From Micropterix aruncella (lineage: Eukaryota > Arthropoda > Insecta > Lepidoptera > Micropterigidae), in NCBI GenBank assembly GCA_944548615.1, contig OX155951.1:21312648-21376647 (forward strand): a stretch of 64,000 nt of DNA, in the 5' to 3' direction. The notes under the pieces are model-generated. The model made no database searches and was not told the DNA's origin. It saw nothing but the letters and a program-made list of their open reading frames with translations. The translations under genes were made by a program, and so were the position numbers. Below are positions 1-12,235 of this stretch, piece after piece (position 1 is the stretch's first letter; every line of letters begins with the position of its first letter).

Positions 1-1629
1 TGCTTGGGTTAAATTATGGAGCGCCTGCAGCTTGGCAAGTATCTTATAAACTAAACAGCCAGCATTCTCCGTACTCGAAGCTTCCATCGGATACTGGTAA
101 GCATTATAGAGGAGGCTTTAAATCTGAGACTGAAATAAAGGGGGGGGGGCGTACCTCGTAAGAGAATGGAGGAGGGTAAAATTAGGGCGGTTACGCATAG
201 CTACGTGCTTGAAATTTTAAAATGCCATATTTCCCCTTCTGTAGACCTATATTTTGATCGATCGTGGCGGGGACTGGAAGGCTGTTGTGTAAGTTTGCTG
301 ACTGACGATTATGTGCATCCGAGAGTCTTGTATGTTATGTATGTATGTATCTAGTATGTATGTTAGAACTACATGTAGCGACTGGCTTACAGGTAAATAT
401 TTATTTACAAAATTGCGATTTCGTTTCATTACAGTGGCTACAGACTGGAGAACTTGGAATTATCATGGAATGTTTAAGGACGTATTCAGGCAATTTAGAA
501 TTTGCATGCAAAAAGCAGTACCATTTGAAATAGAGAATATATAGCCACAGAAATATTAAGCCCTGAAGTAAAAGTCGGTGGAAAGAATGTAGATAATAAC
601 AAAAAATATCCGAATTAATTTAGTCTGGAGTTTGTAATTACAGATGCAGATGTTTTTTTTTTGTCCCCGCTATGGAGGCAAAAACCTGGATCATGATCTT
701 GATAAATGCGCTGCTTTTTTACTAAAAACCATTTTTTTCAGACCATTTTTTGGAAACTACATAATTAAGGATTGGTGTCTTTCCTATTCATCATCAAAAA
801 GAAAATAATACTTTTCGCAGTAAGAGTTATCATAAATATTAAAATATTCACTTTGTGATTTATAAGTATTTGTTATTTTATATGGCGATTTGATAAAAAT
901 ATAAAATCTACAATAAGGTATTTGTAACAAACACTAACTATGAAGTTATTAATTTCATCAACTGAATTTATGCAGACAATTTGATCAATACATGTGAAAA
1001 CTTGGAATTATCAGGGATATTCATTCTGTGGTCACCCTGAATTTATTTTTTATTTTACACAATATATAAATAAATTCGCTATTTATCTATAGAAAGGAAT
1101 ACCACGTTTAAAGCAGTGGAGATCGGTGATGGTCCGGGCACGGGTAGGTCAGCGCAACTCAGGAATCACCCTTTTGAAAAAATGCCCGACCGTCCCAAAT
1201 ACCCACATATTTTTTCATTGTTAGTTTCTTAGTAGAATATTATGGTATCTAACTTGAATTCTAGCGACTCGGCTGTTGATACAGATAAAGAAACACGCCA
1301 CATCGGCTTACTATCAATGCAACTATCAATGCAGAAGAAGAAGATTTCATTATTAGTGTTGGTGTCATATTTGACGACACGTACACTTAATATTATTCGA
1401 CTCGGATCAAGACGATTTAGTTCAACCATAAAATTTATTTTAAAAAGGTACCGAAGTTTTATCACAAATACGTCAGATTATATTTCGTCTACTATTCGTG
1501 GTTTACGGACGGTTTCGTGTTTCCGAGAACGTAAACGCATCGCGCATGTGTGCAAGGGGCAACTGGCGTCTACCTACTGAGCTGAAAAGAAATGAAACAG
1601 ACACACGTACTGTGCACATAGATCTAGGT
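1..1629. other. AT-rich DNA, no gene recognised
   Basis: I see no gene, RNA or transposon signature here. The open frames (for example 1242-1580) are short, low in complexity and lack recognisable motifs. A short run of G lies near 140-148 and T runs near 650. Confidence 0.5.
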
Positions 1630-1960
1630 ACACGAGGCGGCGTAGCCCCGCCGGCGCCTTCCGTAAGGACACAGACGGCCGAGGGTCTAGCCCCAGCCCC
1701 CCCCCCCTTCCCCTACTCGCAGCCCCCTGCAGCCCTTCAGGGGGCGGAGGGTAGTTTCACTGGGGGTGGAAGCAGGTGGATCCGACATCGGGCGCAGCGC
1801 GCTGCGGCGACTTTCACTCGGTGAAAACGAGTTTTCAACGAAACGCGGAAGCGGCGGAAATGCCCCCGGTTCGATATTCACCTTTTCGGCTTTTTCAAGT
1901 GCGCAACCGAAACGCACGTGTCTCGTTTCGTTTTCAACGGTAAAAATTCGTCAAACATAG
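1630..1960. other. GC-rich island, possible promoter or 5' exon region
   Basis: This stretch is sharply richer in G and C than the DNA around it, with many CpG dinucleotides and C runs (about 1690-1710). A perfect CACGTG E-box lies near 1915-1920. In AT-rich insect genomes such islands often mark promoters or coding exons. The frames across it are open on both strands, but the translations look like composition-driven proline/alanine/glycine-rich sequence. I cannot assign a gene; the promoter reading is inference. Confidence 0.2.
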
Positions 1961-4334
1961 AAAGCGCCAAAGCAGTCTTTGAACGGAATATTTTTATTAT
2001 TTGAGAAAAAACTCGAGAGAATTCCGTATTGCCTCAAAGAGGAATCGGTCAGTCCATGACAAGCTGTGCCCAAGAGAGCCTAACGACTAAATCTCTAAAT
2101 CAAAACTCTGTCATTTCTAGTCCAGAACAGCCATCCAACGTATGAATGAATGAATGAATGTACCTACTTATACTATTACCTGTAATATCTTGATTACACA
2201 TAATAGTATAAGTACAATCTGCGGACTTTTAGACTACTCGTTGAATCACTTACAGCCAACTCTTATTGTTAGTTATGCATATTTAATAGTGGCAATAAAA
2301 AGAGAGCAAAAAATGTCTAACATAAGTAAAACAAAATGGAGGGGAAGGGGAAAGGAAGGTGAAAAGGAAAAATGTGATTTATTACAAAAACTGTTTAAGA
2401 GAGAGAGGCTTAAGAGACTTAAGAGAGTTCGCAGGCGATTCAATGCGTAACACGCACGCTAACTTGACGCAAAGTGCATCAATATAAGCGTTCCTCCGTA
2501 ACGCGCTGTCCACTACAAAGCCTAAGAATTTTGTCGATTTTACCGAACGTACCTGTTCGACGTTATGGCTGACATCAACCCACTAATTATTCGCAAATTG
2601 AACTGGATCAAATGGGTTTTAGTGACATTCAAAACGAGTCCATTCTTTTAAATCATTACTCTAAGCTGCTTAAAACACATTTTATATTGCTAGAGAATGT
2701 GCTAATATTGCAGAGTCTAAATCATTTAATATTATTTTGATTAAGACGTATTATACCTATTTAATAAATACGCAAGCTGTATATTCGAATTATTGAAGCA
2801 TTGAAAAAATTATATAACTTAAACCTAATATAACTAGCAAGTAAAGTCAGTGGTTTTTTTTAAATATCAATAAACAAAAATAAATAAATAAATAATAATA
2901 TCACACTGGTTTGATAATATTATCAGAGTTTGATAATATTATCACACAGTCAATCTGATTTTTAATATGATTATCAATTTTTAATATGATTATAATTATA
3001 TAATATAATTATAATTCTTAATATAATTACCGCACAGGTATCATCGGCATATAATAAAATCTCTGCCACTTCAGTGGTTTCTGCTATGTTATTCATCTTT
3101 ACCATAAAAATAGTATTTTCAAAACACGACCCTGGTAGGACTCTTAAAACAGCATTTATAGTTTCTAATATTTTGCTTCCTTGTTTCACGTTTTAAAGAA
3201 ATGTGGTCATCAAACCCAGTAACGAGTTATCGAATTTTAAGGATCCACTTTATAAATTTTTTAAATAATAATTTTATTTTTTAAGTCTTTTTTGAGTAAT
3301 TGATAATTTTATAAAATTTCTAATTTATTTTAAAATACTTGCAGCAGTTAGGTGATATTTTTTAAGACATTTTGTTTGGAATTTTATGTAGATACGTAAT
3401 TTATTACAATTAAGTTAATTAGTTAAGTTATGTAATTTTATTACAATTAGTAACGATATTGTTTAATAGCTTTCTCAAGATGATAATGTCTATAATAAAC
3501 TGTCTACCTTAGAACAGGCGGCAGCCTAGTTAAGCTTCGACTAATGTAAAATTGAAAATAAATAAATAAATTTGAAATTAGATTATTTTTAGCCTGGCAG
3601 TTATCAATTTGCGATCAATGACATGAACAATACAAAGACTAATAAAATAATATTTCACGCAATACCTGTAGATTTTGGGGGACCACATGTGTTACTTATT
3701 TTTGAAGATGACAAATTAAAACATAATGTCGCGTAGCACCCAAATTCTTAGCGACATCATAACGACTTCGTTTATTAAACCGCGCCTTTAAAATTATACA
3801 TTTGGCGTGCTCCGGTGCTTCGCTTGCTTAAATATTCATACGGAAAGCTAAATATTGATTATAGAGATTCCATCACGGCATCGTCGCTTGCATTTTAGTT
3901 TGAAAGCTGCCGTTTGCGTGTTGGGCAATTTCGTGTGTTGAAAGTAATCCAATTATGCTGCGCCGGGCGCCCGACTGACGCGGTCCACAAGCCATAAACC
4001 GTCCCGACACGGCGACCAACAACTACAAACGTATAATTTTCAAGCTTAGCGATCGACCGACTCGCACTGCTGCCTGACGACTACAACAATTTGTCCTTAA
4101 TCTGAATCGATCGATAAGCTCATTTGCTTATTAGAATAAAGCCTGCTTATTAGAATAACACAGAAAACTTCGTTCTCGTGATTCTTAAATCAGCCTCGCC
4201 TATAAACCGGAAGTATCGTTCAATCAGGATAATAAATCAGTGAAAGTACTTAGCGATATATTATCGAAATTGAAGTTAGTTATCGAAATTGGCCCCAGGA
4301 AACTGCCTCCCTTTCTCCTCGCGCCTTGATAAAA
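1961..4334. other. AT-rich intergenic or intronic DNA
   Basis: No gene is recognised. An (AATG)n run lies at about 2141-2160. The stretch at about 3300-3575 ends in AAATAAATAAATAAATTTGAA and looks like the 3' UTR and tail of a LINE, but there is no coding part to confirm it. About 3770-4100 is less AT-rich and also unassigned. Confidence 0.4.
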
Positions 4335-4905
4335 GGGGCGATAAAAATACCACAAATGCACTGACATATTATGAGGGGATTGCAAGTTTTATCACGTGGA
4401 AAATATTTGCTACAATGACGACACAAAAGCATAAGGCTTTGAGTGATTAATACAGATTTTTTCCAGCACACATTATAAAAAATGTTTATATTATTTGAGA
4501 TTTAAATCACAAAAATATTATTAGTACAATGGGCGGACCTATTAACTAAGCTTCCCTACAATCTCTTAGCTACCCAATCAGTTTTTAGCTATGTGTATTC
4601 TCAAAATAGTAATAAATGGGGCAATAAAAATACCACAAATGCACTGACATATTATGAGGGGACTGTAAGTTTTATCACGTGGAAAATATTAGCTACGATC
4701 ACGACACAAAAGCATAAGGCTTTGAGTGATTAATACAGATTTTTTCCAGCACAAATTATAAAAAATGTTTATAATATTTGAGATATAAATCACAAAATAA
4801 ATATTATTAGTACAATGGGCGGACCTATTAACTAAGCTTCCCTACAATCTCTTAGCTACTCAATCAGTTTTTAGCTATGTGTATTATCAAAATAGTAATA
4901 AATGA
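4335..4905. repeat. Tandem duplication, two ~285-bp units
   Basis: The sequence from about 4335 to 4617 is repeated at about 4618-4905 with only scattered substitutions and one 3-bp insertion. The landmark ATAAAAATACCACAAATGCA occurs at 4341 and 4624, and TCAAAATAGTAATAAATG at 4601 and 4887. The high identity implies a fairly recent duplication. No coding function is visible. Confidence 0.9.
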
Positions 4906-5135
4906 AAAAGAAGAAAATATGTACAATAATTTAAAAAAGGAAGCTAAAATACTACAAAAACATGCCCAAAGAAGGTTCGAAAGATATGAGGGAGATGGAA
5001 AGAGAGGTGAACGGAAGGAGGTGACTGTTTACGTTTTGAAAGATAGGGTTGTGGTTCTACAATGATGCTTTGAAAGAAAATATACGTAGAAGTTACATCA
5101 TACGTTGCAAAATATCCTAGAAGTTGCATTTCTAA

Positions 5136-5166
<31 letters not shown>

Positions 5167-6420
5167 GAATTAATTACTATAAAACATTGATTAGCTTACA
5201 AAAATAACAGGAACCGAATGGCAAAACCTTAACCTTTTGCTTATTTGTTTCTGTCACCCAACTGGGACTAGCCCGTTCTAGGGTGGACAGGACTCCAATA
5301 TTACAATCAAGTTTGCTTGATTGCTTGGTTGCCTACAAATGCACAAGTTTTAGTAAAAAGCTAATGACACTAAATTGCCCTAAAATGTGGTCTTCAGAAT
5401 AAAAAAAAAATAAAAAATAATAAAAAAAATAATAAAAATATATAATAAATAAAATGCAATTCCATTATTAAATCGGCAATAAATATAATATAAAATTCGA
5501 TTAAATAATATAAATAAAGTTATATGTGAAAAAAGAAAGAAACAGTCATTATTATTTAATATTATGTTTTAAGTAATATAAGATTTAATATAAAAATACC
5601 TAGTCTAAAAGTATAATTCATTGTCAAAGTCAAATATTTTTTGGTAGTTAGTTCAATGTTAAAAAATACTTAACATATAAGTTTAAAAATATGTTGTTAG
5701 CATTAAACGATTTTCAAATAAATAATATGATGGTGCTGGAATTTAGACGATAGATTAGTCGCATATAACGTCGAATTTACCCTTTTATCTAAGTCCCATT
5801 CGTGCAAAATAAGTCATAATAACAGGGGCGACAAAATAATTATTTCCTCAACGCCCCCTACGTATTTCAGGAAAGAGCAGGCTGAAAAACGTCAACGGTC
5901 ATCTCGTTATAACCCTCGCTTGAAGCGATATCGCAAAAATTATAAAGCGGTCTCTTGAAAGGGTCGCCGAAATAAAGCGACAGACGGAAAAAGGGCGGGC
6001 TGCCGCTGCCTGAAAAATGTTATTGTTTCACGGGCAGGCAATTTCAGAAGGGGAAATATATTACGGTTATTTGGACACTTGGGCGGTCATTTGGAATGTT
6101 GGGGGCCGAGTTGTATTTCGATACAGGAAACAGGTTTTTTTAACAACATAATTCAAGCGGATTTCAAAGAATGGCCGAATGCAATATTACCCTGTTCAAC
6201 GACATCAGATTTGATGTAGATGACATAGCGTCGTTTCAGAGTGAACACTTTTTTAAATATTTTTTTAAGCAGACGATTAAAACACTTTTCTTGAAGACTC
6301 ATTGTTGTGGACGCCGGCGAGCAAAGGAGATCTTGCGGGTGGGGATGTTGATGACAGTTTTGAAGCTCTCTGGTCCCACTGTGCGTCAGCGAGTAAGAGA
6401 GACCGTCTGAAAAATAGCCG
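4906..6420. other. AT-rich DNA with a TTTA microsatellite
   Basis: A (TTTA)n run lies at about 5138-5164 and A/T-only stretches at 5398-5460. I recognise no gene or transposon. The short frames at 6153-6595 overlap a local repeat and show no domain. Confidence 0.4.
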
Positions 6421-6535
6421 AGTTGTGAGAAGTCAAGGCGTACGAAAAAGAGAAGACGTTGAAACAAACAACGGCGCGACGTGTGTGAAAAGTCAAGGCG
6501 TGCGAGAGGGAGAAGATACGAAAACTCACACTCAA
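6421..6535. repeat. Two-unit 60-bp direct repeat
   Basis: The phrase AGTCAAGGCGT followed by a purine-rich stretch occurs at 6431 and again at 6491, with about 80% similarity over each 60-bp unit. It looks like a small degenerate minisatellite. Confidence 0.6.
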
Positions 6536-8376
6536 AAGGCTACAAAAAGTTTCATATTGGTAAAAACCTTTCCAATAAAGGTATTTCTTATTTAACATCA
6601 TAGAATAAATTATTTAAAAATCGTTGAAAATAGACATACGAGGTTTTCATTTAATAATGTTAAGCAGCTTGCAGTGACACCACATGCAATGCAACGATCG
6701 CACATGTGCAAGGATCGCGCGAACGAAACATCTATTGCGAACATGCTGCGCGCATGCTTTGCGCCAATTTATCTTGATTGCTCGTTGCAATATGGAGTCC
6801 GATCAAGCTCTCGCCATTAATTAAGTCAGCATATTCACATCAAGTCTAATATTTCGAAGTGTTTTAAAAAAATGTGCATGTATATGTAATTTATATTCTT
6901 TGACTTCCGTTCACTTTTTACTACGAATAACCGCCTAGACTACGCTCCGCGCACAATGCAAGTTTAAAAAACAGACAAAGCACGGATCCCGCACTCCTGC
7001 TCATCTCAACGAAATCCATGTCCTCCCGTTTCCACAATGCGATTCGGACTTTACACCATATTTTATTATACCACTTCGTTGTAAGTAATTACCTCTTGGA
7101 CCTCAGAATTTATCTACTTAAGTACAGATTTTCTATAATTTCTTAACTCCCATAACATTTACAAAATCCTGTCCAAAATTAGACTCGATAACATGTACAT
7201 GTAATAAATAATGTTGTAATATTCCTCCATGTGGTTATATTATTTTAATTAATTTTATCCTTCTAGTCGGTATGTTTAATTTATTTCAGTATTGTGATGT
7301 CAACTAAGTAAACCTGACAGAAATCACCAAAAAAGAATCAATCTAAAAAAATGAAGCCACGGATCCCTGCGAGAGCGCAGAAAGTGCTCGGAGCGTGGAT
7401 GTTCGTGCGAGCGGAAAAGTAAATACTGACTATGGATTTTTTTGCAACCTTTGTTGCATTTCACGTTGTGTTTCGAATATCTGTACGCAGCTTTATACAA
7501 CGTATATACACTTAAAAGTTTTTCATAAAAAAACCACAGTGCTCTTTTAATTATTTTTAAACTTGAATTGAAATAGACATTTAAACTGAGTACGATAAAT
7601 AGAGTTCCAAAAAAACGTCCATAAGCGGCTTGAAAGGTAATAATACTAATTAGACATGAATGGTATAATCTGGACTAAAGACATAGTCCATGAATGGTAT
7701 AGGCTGGACTAAAGACAACTAAAGATTACTAAATTGATTAGGTTCGTGAGATATCCTAGGCCACCCTAGTGTATTTTCATATGTGTGGATCCATACATGC
7801 ATAGATACAAAAATACACTCAGTATACCTACAAGAAAACCCTAAACCTCTAATTGTTTGTTTATGAATAGCTCGAATTTCCGAAAAATACTAATAAAGTA
7901 ATTAATGCAACTTTAAGAATTTAAAAAATAAAATACGAGGTTTTCTCTCTTAACGGCGGAATCATCGTAGAACTGCTGTCATACGTGGTTTTCATCCTGC
8001 CTCTAGAAGGTGCCAAAATACAAATATTTTTTTGCTTCGCTGAGGACCAGCTTAACGGTGTTTTATTTTCAATGATCAAATAAAAGGAACAACCGACGAA
8101 ACTGATGTACGAGGTTTTCACTCCGCAATGACGATAGTCCTCATTGTAGACAAAGACTCATCGATGCCATCATGAAGACTGTCCAGGACTAAACGTATAA
8201 TGTTAAAAAAGGTGACACTTTTGACCTTCGCTGTACTCCGCATCGACATAATAAAAAAATTACAGTATTCAAAAAATATCCAATAAATTCTAGGTCTAGC
8301 AACTAGCAATACTAGCATTCTAGCAATACAGCAATGATAGTAGGTCTGATAAAACACTTATTTATACAAAATAAGG
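6536..8376. other. AT-rich DNA, no gene recognised
   Basis: No coding or RNA gene is recognised. A 38-bp direct duplication containing CATGAATGGTATA and CTGGACTAAAGACA lies at about 7655-7715. Confidence 0.4.
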
Positions 8377-8530
8377 TTACTCTAATCTTCTTCCTTAAAA
8401 GGCACACATTGCTGGAATGCACAACGAATCTTCTGGAATGGTTTGCAACAGGGCCATCACATTCCGTATAATGTCTTTTCTCGGTTTGAATCGGTCATTT
8501 TCAGCGGCATTTTCAACTTAAGGCCTAATA
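8377..8530 (-). pseudogene. Possible mariner transposase C-terminal remnant
   Basis: The minus-strand translation contains a stretch like the end of mariner transposases (RFKPRKDIIRNVM..L.TIPED), then a shifted frame reading QKIRCAFQQC. It lies just downstream of the mariner N-terminal remnant at 8775-9010 on the same strand, separated by a foldback MITE (8565-8756). The two may be ends of one decayed copy. The match is weak and the assignment is inferred mainly from position. Confidence 0.3.
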
Positions 8531-8564
8531 TCACACGTACCTATATGAAATCGAAGACTATCGC

Positions 8565-8756
8565 GGTTGATTGACATTATAAATAGGATGAAAACGTTTT
8601 TACCGCCTGAAGTTTATAGAACACAACGTTTCAGCGATGTTGCAACCGCCATTGTCCACGGTAGACTGCATTTCTGGACAAATGCGGCTGCAACATCGCC
8701 GAAAAGTCAGGTTCTACAAACTTCAAGTGGTAAATTCGTTTAATCCTATTTAAACG
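8565..8756. mobile_element. Foldback MITE, copy N1
   Basis: The two halves are imperfect inverted repeats. The left arm reads ATTATAAATAGGATGAAAACG...TTACCGCCTGAAGTTT and the right arm, reverse-complemented, reads AAATAGGATTAAACGAATTTACCACTTGAAGTTTG. Related copies or halves lie at 16175-16300, 30069-30210 and 35440-35575. There is no coding capacity, so this is a non-autonomous DNA element of unassigned superfamily. Confidence 0.7.
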
Positions 8757-8774
8757 TACCTCTGCCTATCCTGC

Positions 8775-9010
8775 ATGACTACCAAGTCCACACTTTGATA
8801 ATGATATCGTCATTTCTGTTTGTTACGGGCCTACCAGGACGTGATTCGCTGTCCACTGACGTGCGGCCATCTTCAAAGCGGTTATAACCCTCTTCTACCC
8901 ATGAGGTGCTCAAGGTCTCGTACCCGAAAGCCTGTTGTATCTTATGAATGATTTCCACTTGGGTATTGCCAAAATGTTGGTAAAATTTGATACAATTTCT
9001 AATTTCTAAA
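8775..9010 (-). pseudogene. Mariner transposase N-terminal (HTH) remnant
   Basis: Reading the minus strand from 9006 gives about 75 codons resembling the N-terminal DNA-binding HTH region of mariner transposases. It starts EIRNCIKFYQHFGNTQVEII, continues through AFGYETLSTSWV, and contains the conserved linker pattern RFEDGRTSVDSESRPGRP. In the family this region precedes the DD34D catalytic domain. Here the frame meets a TAG stop soon after IIIKVW and no catalytic part follows directly. A decayed end may lie at 8377-8530. It is a dead copy, with no start codon or terminal inverted repeats that I can identify. Confidence 0.7.
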
Positions 9011-9200
9011 GTCCTGTAATCCTTGATAATCCGACGGACACTAATTACACTTCCTTGCTCATTGACCGAGTGTCAGCGACTGACGCTTTCAGCAGGTGTG
9101 TAAACAAATCAGTTATGTCACCCCAATACTTTCCCGACAAGTAACCAAGGACTGATTTTACAGACACACAGACAGACTTCCATCTGTAAATGGTCTTAAT

Positions 9201-9876
9201 CGTCAAATAGAGCTGTCAACTACAACGGGCGAACCCGTTACCTCAGGAAGTTTTAACGATTGGTCGTTCTATCTCCTGTGAAGTGAACGCAGAAGACTTG
9301 GACAAAACAGTCCACCGTCAAGTTCCGCCACATGCCCGTAAGAGGCCAATGCCTTATCCGCGAGGTTATATATACCAGGTATGTTACCCAGCGGGTTTAC
9401 ACTCACGCCCTTACTTCCATTTGCGACCAGATTACTCCGGTCTCTCGACTGGTTACGAGTTCGAGGTCGCTTGCGCGGTCCTCTCCCTTACGAAGCGGTG
9501 AATCTATGCAAACTGAATCTATCGCGGAACACGGCGTCCTTTGCCCGGCTGTTCACCCGGGATCGGGTAGCCGATGGTCGTTTCAAAAGCAGTCGCCGTA
9601 AGGTCAGCGACCGCCCCCGCTCTATAGGAAACAGTACTGCTTCCAGACTCCCCCGACTGTTAGTCAGAATGCACAATCGATTGGCTTAAGCCCCACGGTG
9701 CGCAGACCGTCCAGGAGAAGGTTGACTCCTAGGGGAAACTAGCCCTAAGGCCAGAGTCCTACCCGGGCTCGCACTTCATGCGTGGAGGCCGCCGGATGGG
9801 TGTTGACCCGTGAGTGTGACCAACCCTGAACTAAATGTGTCTTCGTGGCAAACTCAACAAGGGCCCATTAGTTTCC
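9201..9876 (+). mobile_element. Dispersed ~670-bp retroposon-like repeat, copy A
   Basis: This is a full-length member of a family repeated across the window. It opens with TAGAGCTGTCAACTACAACGGGCG, includes a GC-rich middle (GGTTACGAGTTCGAGGTCGC) and ends in GGGCCCATTAG plus a short pyrimidine tail. A direct repeat GGTCTTAAT flanks it at 9192-9200 and 9877-9885, read here as the target-site duplication. There is no poly(A) tail. The open frames differ between copies, so I take it as non-coding. Family name unknown. Confidence 0.85.
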
Positions 9877-9885
9877 GGTCTTAAT

Positions 9886-10358
9886 AGGGGCTCAAAATTA
9901 ATATTTCCGTCTTCATCTCGAAAAAAAATTTGCGTTCACAATACTTTCCCTCCTCGTAGGTTGGTGGGCCGGGAAAGCAAAATCACGAATACGAATATTC
10001 CCTACACATCTCCCTGCAGCACTCTTCTCGCGCTACATTTATTGACGAGAAAAAAGATGAATATTTTTTGAACAGAGAGTACTTACATATTTATATATTT
10101 TCTGATGTAGCAACGAATTATCGAAACGTACCTGCAACAAAAAAGAAAACAAATCTGTGTAAAAAGGAAGATTGAACGCAGCCCCCAGATAGTCTTATCA
10201 AGGGTGTATATCGAAATGCTACCCCCACGGAAACGTAGAAGGGAAAAAAGTATTTAGATAAGGTAAAACGAAAATGAAATTAAACAGCTAAGGCATGCAA
10301 TGCCTTTGGCGATAAGCCCGCAGCGGTGATATTCAACTTAACCACAATGTAGGTTATT
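9886..10358. other. Spacer between repeats
   Basis: No gene recognised. It joins copy A to a Helentron-like element. Confidence 0.4.
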
Positions 10359-10921
10359 ACAAGCTTTATACGAGTACTAACTTGCAATGCTCGTATGTAA
10401 GTTGTCTGTTTCAAAATTTGAAAACCATTTTTTAAACACTTTCTGATATCCGATTGAGCTGCAAACTTATGTAAGTTCGGTGACAAGGCAATATTATGGT
10501 ACCATCGAGCTGATTTGATGATGGAGCCGCGATGTAGAGACAAACTACCTCATGGCAAATGGTAGGACAGTCGAATTTGAGCTAGTATGTTTTGTTATCA
10601 TAAGTACTTTCCATTACACATGATGACGAGTATCTGAAGATGGAGCCGGAAGATTGCCACAGGAACTCCCCGATGAAAAGTGCTAAGATAGTCGAGTTTG
10701 GGCTCGTTTGTTTTGTTGTATTGAGTACCTACTTTATATTACACTTGATGACGAGGATCTGAAGATGGAGCCGGGAGATTGCCACTGGAACTCCCTGATG
10801 GAAAGTGCTAAGATTCTTTTGTTTTGTTGTCATGACTACTTCCGTTACACATGATAGCGAGGGTTTGAATATGGAGCCGGAAGATTGCCACTTGAACTCC
10901 TTGTTGGAAATTAAAGCTTGT
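10359..10921. mobile_element. Helentron/DINE-like element with internal ~115-bp repeats, copy X1
   Basis: The ends carry short inverted repeats ACAAGCTTT / AAAGCTTGT, each flanked by T. The middle has three degenerate tandem units of about 115 bp containing GATGGAGCCGG, AGATTGCCAC and GAACTCC. The same plan, with the same ends, occurs at 47735-48431. Non-autonomous Helentrons (DINE/HINE type) are known for short subterminal inverted repeats, a central tandem array and insertion between two Ts. The assignment rests on this architecture; there is no coding capacity. Confidence 0.6.
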
Positions 10922-11293
10922 TTTAAAAATCCTTTTTGTACATAGGGCAATTATTTGATTTGATAAAACAGGGTCAAAAAGGATTTAAGAATTATCGACG
11001 ATTACTTGTCTGACACCCGAATTTATAGTGGATTACTTGAGCATTACTTAACGAAGCATTGCTTAAGCAAATTGTAATGCTTGACGTCGGGGAATTCTGA
11101 TAAAAAAACTACAATTCCGGTTTTAAGCATCACTCGCTTTTCAAGGAAAACTAGAAATTATTACAATTAGACCTAAATGTTACTTTCTTTCTCAGGGTAT
11201 GAGTTCGCCAAACATGGGCATGCATTCTTCAAGCGCCCGCGGAAAGTCGATTAACCACTCAAAGAAACAAGTAATATATAAAAAAGAATAAAA

Positions 11294-12230
11294 ACACGAC
11301 TGCAGTTGCAGAAAGTAAACTACTCTACCTACAATTATTTTATTACTTTTATTAATGAAATATTTGTGGTTTATGTAATTTTCTACACAGATACATGTTA
11401 ATTTTCGGAATGTACCTACTCAATCAGACCTTTAATTTGACACTAAACACGATATATTTATGTTAATTTCTTGAAATTTGGACATTTGGACATTTAGACA
11501 ATTACTTACTTGATATTTGGACAGTTAAGGTACTCTAAGACACTCGCGATGACCTACCGATTCTAATAATATCACACACTTCTAAATCGGTTCAAGCGTT
11601 TAGAAGTTATGGTGGAATAAAGAAACGGAAAAAATACATAGATAAACTTGAACACTCCTTTTACTTTCCTGACGACCTATCGGAAAGGAAAGTATTGTGA
11701 TCGCGCTAAAAAAAAATTTTGAGATGAAGATGGGAATATATATTTTGAGACTCCCTGAGACGATTGAGACTATTTCCAGACCGATCTCTGTCTGTATGTA
11801 TGTCTGTATGTCTGTATGTCTGTATGTATGTATTCTTCCACGATAGCGCCCAGACGCTTAATCGGATTGAGCTGAAATTTGGTATATAAGCTTCTGTTAA
11901 CCGTCGGAGGAACCCATTAGTTTTTGGAGTCCCTACGCCCTACGGTTGTGGTACCTCCCATACAAATTTGGGGTTCCCGGCGAAAAAATTGTTTCCGCGA
12001 TAGCGCCCAGACGCTTAATCTGTCTAAGTTAAAATTTGGCATAGAAGCTTCTGTTAACCATCGGAAGAACCTATTAGTTTTTGGGGTACTTACGACCAAC
12101 GTTTGGGGTACCTGCCATACAAATTTGGGGTACTAGAGTAAAAAATGTCGCTGTTTTTTCGCACCTCCCCGGATACTAGTCAGGAAAGTCTTGGGGTGAC
12201 ACAACCGATTTTTTTGTTAGGCAGTCGTGT
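11294..12230 (+). mobile_element. ACACGACTGCC MITE, copy M1, interrupted by a nested element
   Basis: The termini are ACACGACTGC at 11294 and GCAGTCGTGT ending at 12230. Internal landmarks shared with the other copies are TTTGACACTAAACACGATATA, TTTGGACAGTTAAGGTAC and CTTCTAAATCGGTTCAAGCG. Uninterrupted copies are about 360-390 bp. Here a second element (11663-12208) sits within the T run near the right end. Other copies are at 19859, 37933, 47336, 48904 and 58205. Confidence 0.8.
11663..12208. mobile_element. Element nested in MITE M1, with two 157-bp tandem units
   Basis: It begins ACTTTCCTGAC (11663) and near its right end carries the inverted GTCAGGAAAGT (ending 12189), followed by a ~20-bp tail before the MITE resumes. 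Inside are a CTGTATGT microsatellite (about 11790-11835) and two units starting CGATAGCGCCCAGACGCTTA at 11841 and 11998. Comparison with intact MITE copies places the insertion within a T run with no clear target duplication. Subterminal inverted repeats, an internal array and T^T insertion again suggest a Helentron-like element. Confidence 0.55.
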
Positions 12231-12235
12231 AAACA

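Noticed and set aside
9283..9689. Several 70-100-codon frames in copy A and equivalents in the other 670-bp repeats
   Set aside because: The open frame differs between copies and is broken by indels, so they reflect GC-rich composition rather than a conserved protein.
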